Assembly (NCBI GenBank): GCA_017406985.1
Contig: JAFQXL010000004.1
Span: forward strand, 1-59,707
Origin: Candidatus Saccharimonadota bacterium
GTDB taxonomy: Bacteria; Patescibacteriota; Saccharimonadia; Saccharimonadales; Saccharimonadaceae
Reading direction: 5' to 3'
DNA length: 59,707 nt
Below, one piece after another: positions 33,639 through 40,744 of the stretch. The notes under the pieces are model-generated. The model had not been told where the DNA came from, ran no database searches, and saw only the letters and a list, made by a program, of their open reading frames with translations. The position numbers were made by a program, and so were the translations under genes. The first letter of the stretch is position 1. Every line of letters starts with the position of its first letter.

Positions 33639-33644
33639 ATTATA
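33639..33644 (-). promoter_or_regulatory. -10 box of prfB (leaderless)
   Basis: TATAAT on the minus strand, six bases before the ATG at 33632. Confidence 0.5.
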
Positions 33645-33690
33645 CTAAAGATTGAAAAAAATAATAAAAAATGATATTATAAATGTAGTT

Positions 33691-33765
33691 TGGGCTGTCG
33701 CCAAGTGGTAAGGCAACGGGTTTTGGTCCCGTCATTCGTAGGTTCGAATCCTGCCAGCCCAGCCA
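33691..33765 (+). tRNA. tRNA-Gln (TTG)
   Basis: Acceptor TGGGCTG / CAGCCCA, anticodon arm ACGGG-TTTTGGT-CCCGT with anticodon TTG, T-arm TAGG-TTCGAAT-CCTG, encoded CCA (33763-33765). The U1-A72 end pair is typical of tRNA-Gln. The D- and anticodon arms closely match those of tRNA-Gln(CTG) at 36493, suggesting a duplication. Confidence 0.95.
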
Positions 33766-33846
33766 TTTTTTTATTTTTCTGTATAGCTATAGCCCTTATT
33801 TCCTAAAGCGGTCTTTAGGTTTCTTGATTTTTAGCCTAAAATATGC

Positions 33847-33852
33847 TATAAT
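33847..33852 (+). promoter_or_regulatory. Extended -10 box of the GGDEF gene
   Basis: TGC-TATAAT; a start site at about 33859 gives a leader of about 100 bases, unusually long for this window. Confidence 0.55.
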
Positions 33853-33858
33853 GAAGAT

Positions 33859-33960
33859 ATATGTCTTTAGAATTAATGCCTTAAATAGGGCGTCTAAAGA
33901 CTAAGCACACTAACGCACGTAACTGTTGTATTTTTTTCTAGACGGGGAGGGTGGTCTATG
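33859..33960 (+). promoter_or_regulatory. Structured leader of the GGDEF gene, candidate RNA switch
   Basis: GTCTTTAGA (33863-33871) pairs perfectly with TCTAAAGAC (33893-33901), with an inner GCC/GGC pair. Near the start codon TAGAC (33939-33943) pairs with GTCTA (33954-33958), enclosing the GGGGAGGG ribosome binding site and touching the ATG. CGTCTA (33891-33896), part of the first hairpin, can pair instead with TAGACG (33939-33944). The two states are mutually exclusive. It does not match the c-di-GMP-I consensus. Confidence 0.4.
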
Positions 33961-35148
33961 CAAGAAAAAATCAAATGTCTGTTCCTTTATGGAGGGGTTA
34001 GAAAGGAGGATTACGAGAAAATCCGTCCAATGATCGACGAGTCTAACCGAAAAACGGTTATAGCCTTGTCGGGAATTGCGACACTGTTAATCTCTTTTAT
34101 GCTTATGTCTTCGACAAAAGTTGATGGAGTAAGCATGAATAAGATTGTCTATACCGCGGGAGTGATAGCTTCGCCGATGATTTTCTTTATTGCGCTTTTT
34201 TACGCAAAAGAACGTCGGAAGACGGTTTGTCTCTTAGTTTCAATTGTTTATTCCGTTTATTATATCTATGGAATATTAATTGGAGCTATTTTAGATCCAG
34301 CGGATAAGACTGTAACTCTAATGGTTTTGTTAGTTCTCCTGCCGACGATTTTTATTGATCGGCCGGTTCATATAACTCTAATTACCTCTGCCTATGTTTT
34401 CGTTTTTATCGGTTTTTGTTTTAGAAACAAAACTGGTGGAACTCTCGAGAATGATCTTTTAGACGTAATTGTCTTTAGTATTCTCGGGATAACGGCCGGA
34501 ACGTTCATAAATTGTCGGACGGTTCGCGGTTTTTTAAATCTCGCGAAAAATGAAGAGCTGCTCAAGGAAAAAGAAGAGTTGCTCCAAGAGCTAAAACAAG
34601 CTCTTAGAGAACGAGACGAGGCGCTAAAAGAGAAAGAAGAATTTTTAGAAGAACTCGAGAAAGTAGGTAAAGAGGATAAGTTAACAGGAATGAAAAACCG
34701 AAATGCGTATGAGCTTGAACTCTATGAGATTCCGCGAATTATGCAAAATACTTTAGGTTGTGTCTATATAGACGTAAACGGCTTAAAGCGGTTAAACGAC
34801 GATTATGGTCATAGTCGAGGAGACGAAATGTTAGTCTATGTCGCGCAGAAAATTAAAGAATATTTCGGCGACGAGTTAGCATATCGAATCGGCGGAGACG
34901 AGTTTATCGTTTTCATTCCAGATCCAGGAGATAATGTAATCGGTAGTAAAGTCGAAGAGATGTCGGTAGATTTTGAAAAGAAGAATTATTATATTTCTGC
35001 CGGCTGGAGCTATTACGATAAAATCGGAGGACACTTGTCCTTAAAATGGCTCATTGAGGCTGCGGAAAACCGCATGAGGGAGAAGAAAATCAAATTCCAT
35101 ATGGAACATCCCGAATTTGATCGGAGAACAAAAAGAACAACAAGTTAA
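33958..35148 (+). CDS. Membrane GGDEF-domain diguanylate cyclase
   Basis: A 396-residue protein with about five to six membrane segments (about 33-175), a coiled coil rich in KEKEELLQEL (about 195-240) and a C-terminal GGDEF domain (about 245-385). The active-site loop is RIGGDEFIVF and the DVNGLKRLNDDYGHSRGD segment binds metal and GTP, so it should make c-di-GMP. The RxxD inhibitory site five residues before GGDEF is lost (YFGD). No EAL or HD-GYP partner is seen nearby. The leader may form a switch. Confidence 0.88.
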   Translation: MQEKIKCLFLYGGVRKEDYEKIRPMIDESNRKTVIALSGIATLLISFMLMSSTKVDGVSMNKIVYTAGVIASPMIFFIALFYAKERRKTVCLLVSIVYSVYYIYGILIGAILDPADKTVTLMVLLVLLPTIFIDRPVHITLITSAYVFVFIGFCFRNKTGGTLENDLLDVIVFSILGITAGTFINCRTVRGFLNLAKNEELLKEKEELLQELKQALRERDEALKEKEEFLEELEKVGKEDKLTGMKNRNAYELELYEIPRIMQNTLGCVYIDVNGLKRLNDDYGHSRGDEMLVYVAQKIKEYFGDELAYRIGGDEFIVFIPDPGDNVIGSKVEEMSVDFEKKNYYISAGWSYYDKIGGHLSLKWLIEAAENRMREKKIKFHMEHPEFDRRTKRTTS

Positions 35149-35150
35149 TG

Positions 35151-35180
35151 AAAAAGGTCGCTACATTAGCGGCCTTTTTT
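35151..35180 (+). terminator. Terminator of the GGDEF gene
   Basis: Stem AAAAAGGTCGC / GCGGCCTTTTTT around a short loop, directly after the stop codon. Confidence 0.85.
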
Positions 35181-35190
35181 AGTTTTATGA

Positions 35191-35196
35191 TAAAAT
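35191..35196 (+). promoter_or_regulatory. Extended -10 box of the VanZ-like gene (leaderless)
   Basis: TGA-TAAAAT ends six bases before the ATG at 35203, right after the preceding terminator. Confidence 0.5.
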
Positions 35197-35202
35197 AAGG
35201 AT

Positions 35203-35634
35203 ATGCAGTTAAAAACGCTTGGAAAATTTTTTAAGACTTGGTATCCAGTTCTTCTTATGATGGTAATTATTTTTATTTTCTCGAGTTTTCCGGCGACACA
35301 GTCGGACGAACAGAGCGGGCTAATCGTTAATACTTTAACGAAAGTTTTTCCGGAACTCGGACAAGTAAAACCGCTCGTTACGATTATCCGAAAATCGGCA
35401 CATTTTATAGAATATGCGATTTTAGGCTTCTTTAGCGCGCGGGCGTTTAAGCTTTCAGGACATAATCCGTTCCATTCAATTTGGCTCTCCACGCTTTATG
35501 CCGCGACGGACGAGTTCCATCAGACTTTTATTTCCGGACGAAGTGGCGAGTTTCGCGATATTCTTGTCGATACGCTCGGCGCGAGCTTCGGCGCCTCGAT
35601 TTATTTCTTAACACATCGAAAAAAGGTCGCCTGA
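35203..35634 (+). CDS. VanZ-like family membrane protein
   Basis: A 143-residue protein with about three to four membrane segments and the VanZ-family pattern: WYPVLLMMVIIFIFSS near the N-terminus, IIRKSAHFIEYAILGFF, and DEFHQTFISGRSGEFRDILVDTLGA. VanZ gives low-level teicoplanin resistance in enterococci; most homologues have no proven role. The gene ends with TGA inside a terminator stem and has its own leaderless-type promoter. Confidence 0.88.
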   Translation: MQLKTLGKFFKTWYPVLLMMVIIFIFSSFPATQSDEQSGLIVNTLTKVFPELGQVKPLVTIIRKSAHFIEYAILGFFSARAFKLSGHNPFHSIWLSTLYAATDEFHQTFISGRSGEFRDILVDTLGASFGASIYFLTHRKKVA

Positions 35635-35646
35635 TTGCGACCTTTT
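35621..35646 (+). terminator. Terminator overlapping the VanZ-like gene end
   Basis: Stem AAAAGGTCGC-CTGATT-GCGACCTTTT; the TGA stop codon lies in the loop. Confidence 0.85.
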
Positions 35647-35657
35647 CTGGTAGGTAG

Positions 35658-36362
35658 TTATCTTGTTAGTTTAATCCAAAACATTAAAGTCGAAACCGCA
35701 ACCCAAGAGTCGATTCTATCGCCATAACCGCCGTGTCCCGCCATAATCCGCTCGAACGGTTTTAAACCGAAAAGATTTCGCTCTAAAATCATTTCGTTTG
35801 AATCTTTTATCTCGAGAGTTCGTTTCGTAAACGACTCAAGCCAGTCTCCGAAAATTGCAAAACTTGGCGCAAGTAGAAGAAAACAGAGGTTAAAAACTCC
35901 GAGCAGTTTCATTGTAAGAAAAGTTATGATAATCGAGCCGAGATAACCGCCGATTAACCCTTCCCACGATTTTTTCGGGCTAATCCTCGGAAAAGGTTTA
36001 GCCTTAAAAATCTTATTATGAAACAGGTTTCCCGTAAAATAGGCGAGGACGTCGTTAGAAACTGCGGAAACGAGGATTAAAATTATGTCGCTTCTCGTAA
36101 GATTAAAGAAGACGGCACCGACTCCGACTAGAATTAAAACTAATTCTAATAAAACTGAGCGGTCGTCCCTTAAATCTCCAGCCAAAACTCGTTCTCGCGC
36201 AGTTAAAAGAAACTCAGCGGTTGCGACTATCCCCGCAAACACGAAGATAAATCGAAAACCTCTTGCTTCTACGGTTATTAGAGACAGGACAATTAAAACT
36301 GCTAAAAGGGTTGACGTGATTAGTCGTTCGCGAAAGTTTTCGCTTTTTAACAACTTCTTCAT
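35658..36362 (-). CDS. cdsA: Phosphatidate cytidylyltransferase
   Basis: A 234-residue membrane enzyme that makes CDP-diacylglycerol for phospholipid synthesis, with about six membrane segments. Signature parts: ISPKKSWEGLIGG and the C-terminal DWLESFTKR...KDS...GHGGYGDRIDS metal/CTP site. About 18 residues (NEMILERNLFGLKPFERI) separate KDS from the GHGG in place of the usual few. AGGTGG precedes the ATG. It stands alone, away from the rseP-like gene that it neighbours in many genomes. Confidence 0.9.
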   Translation of the reverse strand: MKKLLKSENFRERLITSTLLAVLIVLSLITVEARGFRFIFVFAGIVATAEFLLTARERVLAGDLRDDRSVLLELVLILVGVGAVFFNLTRSDIILILVSAVSNDVLAYFTGNLFHNKIFKAKPFPRISPKKSWEGLIGGYLGSIIITFLTMKLLGVFNLCFLLLAPSFAIFGDWLESFTKRTLEIKDSNEMILERNLFGLKPFERIMAGHGGYGDRIDSWVAVSTLMFWIKLTR

Positions 36363-36492
36363 ATAACCACCTCCAAAAAATGAAACGTGCTACCCACCTT
36401 TTATATAATAACATAAAAACTCGATTAAGTCAAAGCTGTCTAACTGGACTTTTTGTTGCAAGTGTGATATTATAATTAAAGCACCAGAATAC

Positions 36493-36567
36493 TGGGGATT
36501 CGCCAAGTGGTAAGGCAACGGGTTCTGGTCCCGTCATTCGGGGGTTCGAATCCCTCATCCCCAGCCA
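36493..36567 (+). tRNA. tRNA-Gln (CTG)
   Basis: Acceptor TGGGGAT / ATCCCCA, anticodon arm ACGGG-TTCTGGT-CCCGT with anticodon CTG, T-arm GGGGG-TTCGAAT-CCCTC, encoded CCA (36565-36567). The central part matches tRNA-Gln(TTG) at 33691. A TATAAT box lies about 20 bases upstream. Confidence 0.95.
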
Positions 36568-36574
36568 TAAAAAT

Positions 36575-36593
36575 CGCCGTCTCGGCGTTTTTT
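36575..36593 (+). terminator. Terminator after tRNA-Gln(CTG)
   Basis: Stem CGCCG-TCT-CGGCG followed by six T residues. Confidence 0.88.
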
Positions 36594-36636
36594 CGCGCTT
36601 TATTTTTTATTCCTCTTATGCTAAAATAAAGGTAAT

Positions 36637-38370
36637 ATGATGGGCAAAAACTTGTTTCACAGATTAGAAAATATTGAGGATGTTGAAGATTTTTATGAGG
36701 CGATAGACCGAAAACATTTGTCTCAATCTTTATCTCCAGAGCGACCTTATACTTATTGGACGATTGAGCTTTATGATAAAAGTAACGGTATTCGCGGCGG
36801 CGGAGGGCTAGGTGTTCTTGCGGCGGATACTCGCCGAGTTGCCGAGAGACAACAGGTTCCGTTTACGCTGATTACGCCGTTTTACCCTTCCGAGTCGCAC
36901 CAGACTTATTTGAACTTTGAAAATGGCGCTTATCACGAGCAGGTTTCTTACGCGCAATATGGCTTTAACTTTGTCGATACGATTAATATTAAAGCCTGCG
37001 GACAGATTTGTACGCTCGACGTGGTCGAGAAAATCTTAGGTTCGACGCGAATTTTATGTATTACGGAGCCGAACTTCGGCGAGCTTTATTCCGGCGAATC
37101 GGGCGGAGACCACCGCCTCTATCAAGAGGTCTCTCTAGGGTTTGGTGGATATCAAGCTTTGAAACTAGTCGGGCTTAAGCCGGCGATTATGCAGTTAAAC
37201 GAAGTTGCGACGTTCTTCGCGGCGCTCGCGAGACTTGACGAGCTAGCTTCGAACGGAATGGACTTTTATGAAGCGGTAGTTTATACGAGAAAACATACTT
37301 TATATACGAACCACACGCTAGTTCAAGCGGCGGAAGCGGAATTTTCTTATGACCAGTTTGAGCGTTATGTTTTTCCGAATTTAAAGAGTAAAGCCGTGAA
37401 GAAATGGCTTTCGGATAAATTCGATAATGGGCGAATTAGGCTTTCGACCGTGACGATTGAGATTGCGGAACTAAGAAGTGGAGTTTCGAAACTCCACGCA
37501 AGAGTCGCGAATTATCACGACCTCGCCGGGAATAAAGTAAAGTTTAAGGCGGTTACGAACGGAATCGATATTCCAACTTGGACGCTTCCGGAAATTGTTA
37601 ATTATTTAAAGAAGAAAAATATTTTAGATAAGTTCGATCTACCGGGTGAGAAATATCTCGAAAACGTCGATAAAATTGAGGCTTCCGAGATAAAAGCCTT
37701 AAAAGAGGCGGGACGAGCAGAGCTAAATCGCGTTTTATCGCATCGTTTAGACCAATATGGAAATCATCCGGTAATCGAGGGAGACGCGCTTATCTTCGAC
37801 TTTAAGCGTCGCTTCGTCGATTATAAACGCCCGTGGCTTCCTTTAACGAATCCAGAGCGACTGGCGGAGATTTTAGAGAAATATAATATTCATTATTTTC
37901 TCGCCGGACGGGTTCATGAAGGGGACTGGACGATGGCGGAGAAGCTCCGTAATTTACTCGAGACGGTCGATAAGAATCCGATTTTAAAGAAAAGAGTTCA
38001 TTATCTTCCGGATTATGACGAGGAGCTCGGAAGGGCGCTTTCCGTCGGGGCGAATGTCTCGATTAATACGCCGATTGTCGGGCTTGAGGCCTGCGGGACG
38101 AGCTGGATGAAAGACATTATAAACCTCGGTATTCTTGTTTCGACGCATGATGGCGGAGTTGCGGACTGTCCGAGCGATAGCTATCTCTGTGTTTCTGGTA
38201 AAACCGAGGAAGAGGAAGTTGAGAGTTTATATCAGAGAATGGAAGAGGCGGCGAAAGCTTGGCGATCTGATTTTGACCTCGAGATTTTAATTAAGACCGA
38301 GCTAAAGAACTTCGTTCCGGTTATCTCCGGCTCGAGAATGCTCCGAGACTATCTAAACTATCTATTTTAA
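36637..38370 (+). CDS. Short-form alpha-glucan phosphorylase (GT35)
   Basis: A 577-residue GlgP/MalP-like enzyme that releases glucose-1-phosphate from alpha-glucans. Family motifs: GIRGGGGLGVLAADTRR (N-terminal site), FDFKRRFVDYKRPW (phosphate and PLP contacts), and GTSWMKDIINLGILVSTHDG with the PLP-binding Lys. It is much shorter than E. coli GlgP (~815), lacking the N-terminal regulatory and storage-site parts, like archaeal and Thermotoga-type phosphorylases. A TGC-TAAAAT box lies 9-12 bases before two tandem ATGs. It is monocistronic. Confidence 0.85.
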   Translation: MMGKNLFHRLENIEDVEDFYEAIDRKHLSQSLSPERPYTYWTIELYDKSNGIRGGGGLGVLAADTRRVAERQQVPFTLITPFYPSESHQTYLNFENGAYHEQVSYAQYGFNFVDTINIKACGQICTLDVVEKILGSTRILCITEPNFGELYSGESGGDHRLYQEVSLGFGGYQALKLVGLKPAIMQLNEVATFFAALARLDELASNGMDFYEAVVYTRKHTLYTNHTLVQAAEAEFSYDQFERYVFPNLKSKAVKKWLSDKFDNGRIRLSTVTIEIAELRSGVSKLHARVANYHDLAGNKVKFKAVTNGIDIPTWTLPEIVNYLKKKNILDKFDLPGEKYLENVDKIEASEIKALKEAGRAELNRVLSHRLDQYGNHPVIEGDALIFDFKRRFVDYKRPWLPLTNPERLAEILEKYNIHYFLAGRVHEGDWTMAEKLRNLLETVDKNPILKKRVHYLPDYDEELGRALSVGANVSINTPIVGLEACGTSWMKDIINLGILVSTHDGGVADCPSDSYLCVSGKTEEEEVESLYQRMEEAAKAWRSDFDLEILIKTELKNFVPVISGSRMLRDYLNYLF

Positions 38371-38387
38371 AAAGCTTTAAAAATAAA

Positions 38388-38420
38388 AAATAACCTCTAG
38401 TTAAACTAGAGGTTATTTTA
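38388..38420. terminator. Bidirectional terminator after the phosphorylase gene
   Basis: Perfect stem AAAATAACCTCTAGT-TAA-ACTAGAGGTTATTTT between convergent genes; it overlaps the stop of the 172-residue gene. Confidence 0.88.
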
Positions 38421-38936
38421 TAGAGCTGCCTCTACGGCGGCCCAGTTTGCTTCTTCGTTATTCGCCGGAATAACGACGGAGACCTGAGAGCCTTCTTTTA
38501 ATCTAAAGTATGTAACGCTTGCGTAAAGGACTTCATATTCGCGACCGTTAACTTCGACGAAATATTTATCGTCGTGATGTGTAAGGGTCCCGATCACGGT
38601 TTTTCGTTCGACCGGACCGATTTGTTTATAGAGGAACTTTCCGTCCGGAGTAATTGTCAACTTCATAATGTCGCCCTCAACGAGCTTAGACTTCGAAGCG
38701 TAGTTCGCAGGGACAGGATAGTTCTTTCCCTCTTGGTCGATCATAATCTGTCCGTCGAAGACACCTTCGATAACTTTTCCTTCAGGGCCGGAAATAGTCA
38801 CGTCACGCGGAGCGGTAATCGTATCGCCATCGCCGACAATAGAGATTAAAAGCTCTTTAGCGGCGGCTAAATTAGTTTCAGCTTCCTGAATTAGTGAACG
38901 TAACCTCTTTATTTGTTTTTCTGGTAATTCAGACAT
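38418..38936 (-). CDS. Unknown protein with N-terminal coiled coil
   Basis: A 172-residue soluble protein. Residues 1-35 (EKQIKRLRSLIQEAETNLAA) look like a coiled coil. The rest is beta-rich with repeated GxVIEGVFDG, EGDIMKL and KTVIGTLTHH-type strands, suggesting one or two small OB/SH3-like barrels. The layout coiled coil plus beta domain vaguely recalls Gre-type transcription factors, but I see no homologous motif. Its promoter (TGG-TATAAT) is 40 bases upstream of the ATG, with an AGGA ribosome binding site. Confidence 0.7.
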   Translation of the reverse strand: MSELPEKQIKRLRSLIQEAETNLAAAKELLISIVGDGDTITAPRDVTISGPEGKVIEGVFDGQIMIDQEGKNYPVPANYASKSKLVEGDIMKLTITPDGKFLYKQIGPVERKTVIGTLTHHDDKYFVEVNGREYEVLYASVTYFRLKEGSQVSVVIPANNEEANWAAVEAAL

Positions 38937-39022
38937 CCTCGCATCCTGTCTGTTAAATATAGTATTAATATTATATTATACCATTGGCTAAAAAAATGCA
39001 AGACTTTTTTCGAAAAATCCTG

Positions 39023-39040
39023 CTTAAACTTAGGTTTAAG
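39023..39040. promoter_or_regulatory. Perfect 7-bp inverted repeat between divergent genes
   Basis: CTTAAAC-TTAG-GTTTAAG lies midway between the divergent promoters of the genes at 38418-38936 and 39107-39367. With a neighbouring imperfect palindrome (38998-39023) it could be a binding site for a dimeric regulator. It is not followed by a T-run. Confidence 0.35.
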
Positions 39041-39094
39041 AGAGGGGATAGACGTGAATATGATGTCGCTATTGCTTTTTAATCTAAATTATGA

Positions 39095-39100
39095 TATAAT
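39095..39100 (+). promoter_or_regulatory. Extended -10 box, small membrane protein (leaderless)
   Basis: TGA-TATAAT with a TTGCTT -35-like box (39073-39078) 16 bases upstream; it ends six bases before the ATG at 39107. Confidence 0.6.
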
Positions 39101-39106
39101 AGATGT

Positions 39107-39367
39107 ATGAAGAAGAAAATTGTTGAGTTGTATAAAAATCAGAAGCGTTTAGAGCTTTTACAATATGCTTATGTAATGGCTTTTGCGGCGACTTTAATTG
39201 CCGCTGGGTTAATCGCTTTAATTAATCAAGCGGTCGGGGTTGCGATTTTAATAGTTCCGTTAGTTTGTTTAATTGCGGCGGCGATGAATTTAATCGCGTG
39301 GTCGTTAGTTAAGTCGGGAATCGAAAGATTCTTATCTAACGAGCTAAAAAAGTCTACGAAGAAATAA
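39107..39367 (+). CDS. Unknown small membrane protein
   Basis: An 86-residue protein with a basic N-terminus (MKKKIVELYKNQKR), two hydrophobic segments (about 21-41 and 46-66) and a basic Ser/Lys-rich tail. No family is recognised. The clear promoter, terminator and coding-like codon use support a real gene. A hairpin topology with both ends in the cytoplasm is inferred from the positive charges. Confidence 0.7.
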   Translation: MKKKIVELYKNQKRLELLQYAYVMAFAATLIAAGLIALINQAVGVAILIVPLVCLIAAAMNLIAWSLVKSGIERFLSNELKKSTKK

Positions 39368-39395
39368 AAAATAAGCCCAAGAGGGCTTATTTTTT
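39366..39395. terminator. Bidirectional terminator between small membrane gene and tig
   Basis: Stem AAAAATAAGCCC-AAGA-GGGCTTATTTTT between convergent genes. Confidence 0.88.
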
Positions 39396-40674
39396 ATTTG
39401 CTGTTTAGCTCGACGAGATAGTTTAAAGTTTTCTCAATCGTTAAGCGGTTCTTAATATCCTGACGGACGTTAGGATCTTTTAAGTTTTTAAGGGCTTCTT
39501 TTGATTTTTTATAGACTTCGCGGAGCTCGGCGATTTTGGCGTCGACGACTTTCTCTTCGACTTCGATTTTCTCGTCACGAGCGAGAATCTGGAGGCAAAG
39601 CGAAGCTTTTACGCGCTGTTCAGCGATTTTCTTAGCTTCTTTCTCCCAGTCCTCTTCGGTCTGTCCAGTTTGTTTAAGGAAGTCTTCAAACTTTAAGCCT
39701 TGTCTAGCGGCGTTCGCGGAAATATCGTTCTTAATTAAGTTAAGCTGGTCTTTAATCATGATTTCCGGAGCGGAGACGGTCGATTTCTCGACGAGTTTAT
39801 TAACAAGGTCGTCTTTAAACTTTTCGTCGGTTTTCGCCGCGTTTTGTGTCTCGAGATTCTTCTTAATATCAGCTTTAAGCTCGTCGATAGTCTTAAACGG
39901 ACCGCATTTCTTCGCGAGTTCGTCGTCTAGAGCTGGTTTAATTTTCTCGGAAACCTGTTTAACGAGAACATTAAAGACTGTCTTCTTCCCGGCGAGCTTC
40001 TCGGCGTGATAATCCTTCGGGAAAGTTAGCTCGAGGTCGAAGCGGTCGCCAGATTCATGTCCGACGATTCCCTCTTCAAAGCCCGGAATAAACTGTTTCG
40101 AGCCAAGACCTAAAGTAAAGTCTTTCGCGGCGCCACCTTCGAATTTCTCGCCGTTTAAGCTTCCCTCGAAGTCGATTACGACTTCGTCGCCCATCTCGGC
40201 TTTTTTCTTCGCAACTTTTTTCTCGGCGTAAGCGTTCTGAATATTCTCTAAAATCTCGTTAATGTCTTTTTCGGTGACTTTAATCGTTTTTCTTTTAACG
40301 CCAAGTTTTTTATAATTACCGAGTTTAACATCAGGGAGAATTTCGGCTTTAGCGGTATATTCAACAGTCTCGCCCGGAACAAATTTTGTAACTTCGACAT
40401 TTGGAATCATGAGCGGAGCGCTCTTTCCTTCTTCAAAGGCTTTCGGAACGGAAGTTCGAACAGCGATGTCGAGAGAGACGTTCGCAAGTTCGTTCGGGTT
40501 AATTGCCTTTTTAGCCATATCAAGCGGAGCTTTTCCTTTTCTAAAGCCCTCGATTTTTACCTCGCGGACGAGGCGGGTTATAGCTTTTTCTTCAGCTTCT
40601 TTTAAGTCGTTCTTGTCTAAGACGACTTTTAGTTCAACTGAGGTATCGGATAATTTCTTTGTAGTAACTTTCAT
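39394..40674 (-). CDS. tig: Trigger factor
   Basis: A 426-residue ribosome-associated chaperone. The N-terminal ribosome-binding domain has the signature GFRKGKAPLDMAKK (about 40-53). It is followed by an FKBP-type prolyl isomerase domain (GDEVVIDFEGSLNGEKFEGG, about 158-240) and the alpha-helical C-terminal cradle. It meets nascent chains at the exit tunnel. Its own promoter is short; mini-repeat C lies 39 bases upstream of the ATG. Confidence 0.95.
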   Translation of the reverse strand: MKVTTKKLSDTSVELKVVLDKNDLKEAEEKAITRLVREVKIEGFRKGKAPLDMAKKAINPNELANVSLDIAVRTSVPKAFEEGKSAPLMIPNVEVTKFVPGETVEYTAKAEILPDVKLGNYKKLGVKRKTIKVTEKDINEILENIQNAYAEKKVAKKKAEMGDEVVIDFEGSLNGEKFEGGAAKDFTLGLGSKQFIPGFEEGIVGHESGDRFDLELTFPKDYHAEKLAGKKTVFNVLVKQVSEKIKPALDDELAKKCGPFKTIDELKADIKKNLETQNAAKTDEKFKDDLVNKLVEKSTVSAPEIMIKDQLNLIKNDISANAARQGLKFEDFLKQTGQTEEDWEKEAKKIAEQRVKASLCLQILARDEKIEVEEKVVDAKIAELREVYKKSKEALKNLKDPNVRQDIKNRLTIEKTLNYLVELNSK

Positions 40675-40712
40675 ATCTTGAATTATACTACAATCTACCT
40701 CTTATTTCAAGG

Positions 40713-40743
40713 AGCGGGGTCCCCAAGGCGTGCCACCCCTCGC
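40713..40743. repeat. Mini-copy C of the palindromic repeat
   Basis: 31 bases, GAGCGGGGTCCCC...CCACCCCTCGC, match the right end of repeats A and B with one base missing. The whole interior between the two GCGGGGTCC direct repeats is absent. It lies two bases after the stop of the FAD oxidase gene. Confidence 0.75.
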
Positions 40744-40744
40744 G

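Noticed and set aside
33859-33957. Known c-di-GMP riboswitch before the GGDEF gene
   Set aside because: The GEMM consensus (CACGCACAGGGCAAACC and tetraloop receptor) is not present.
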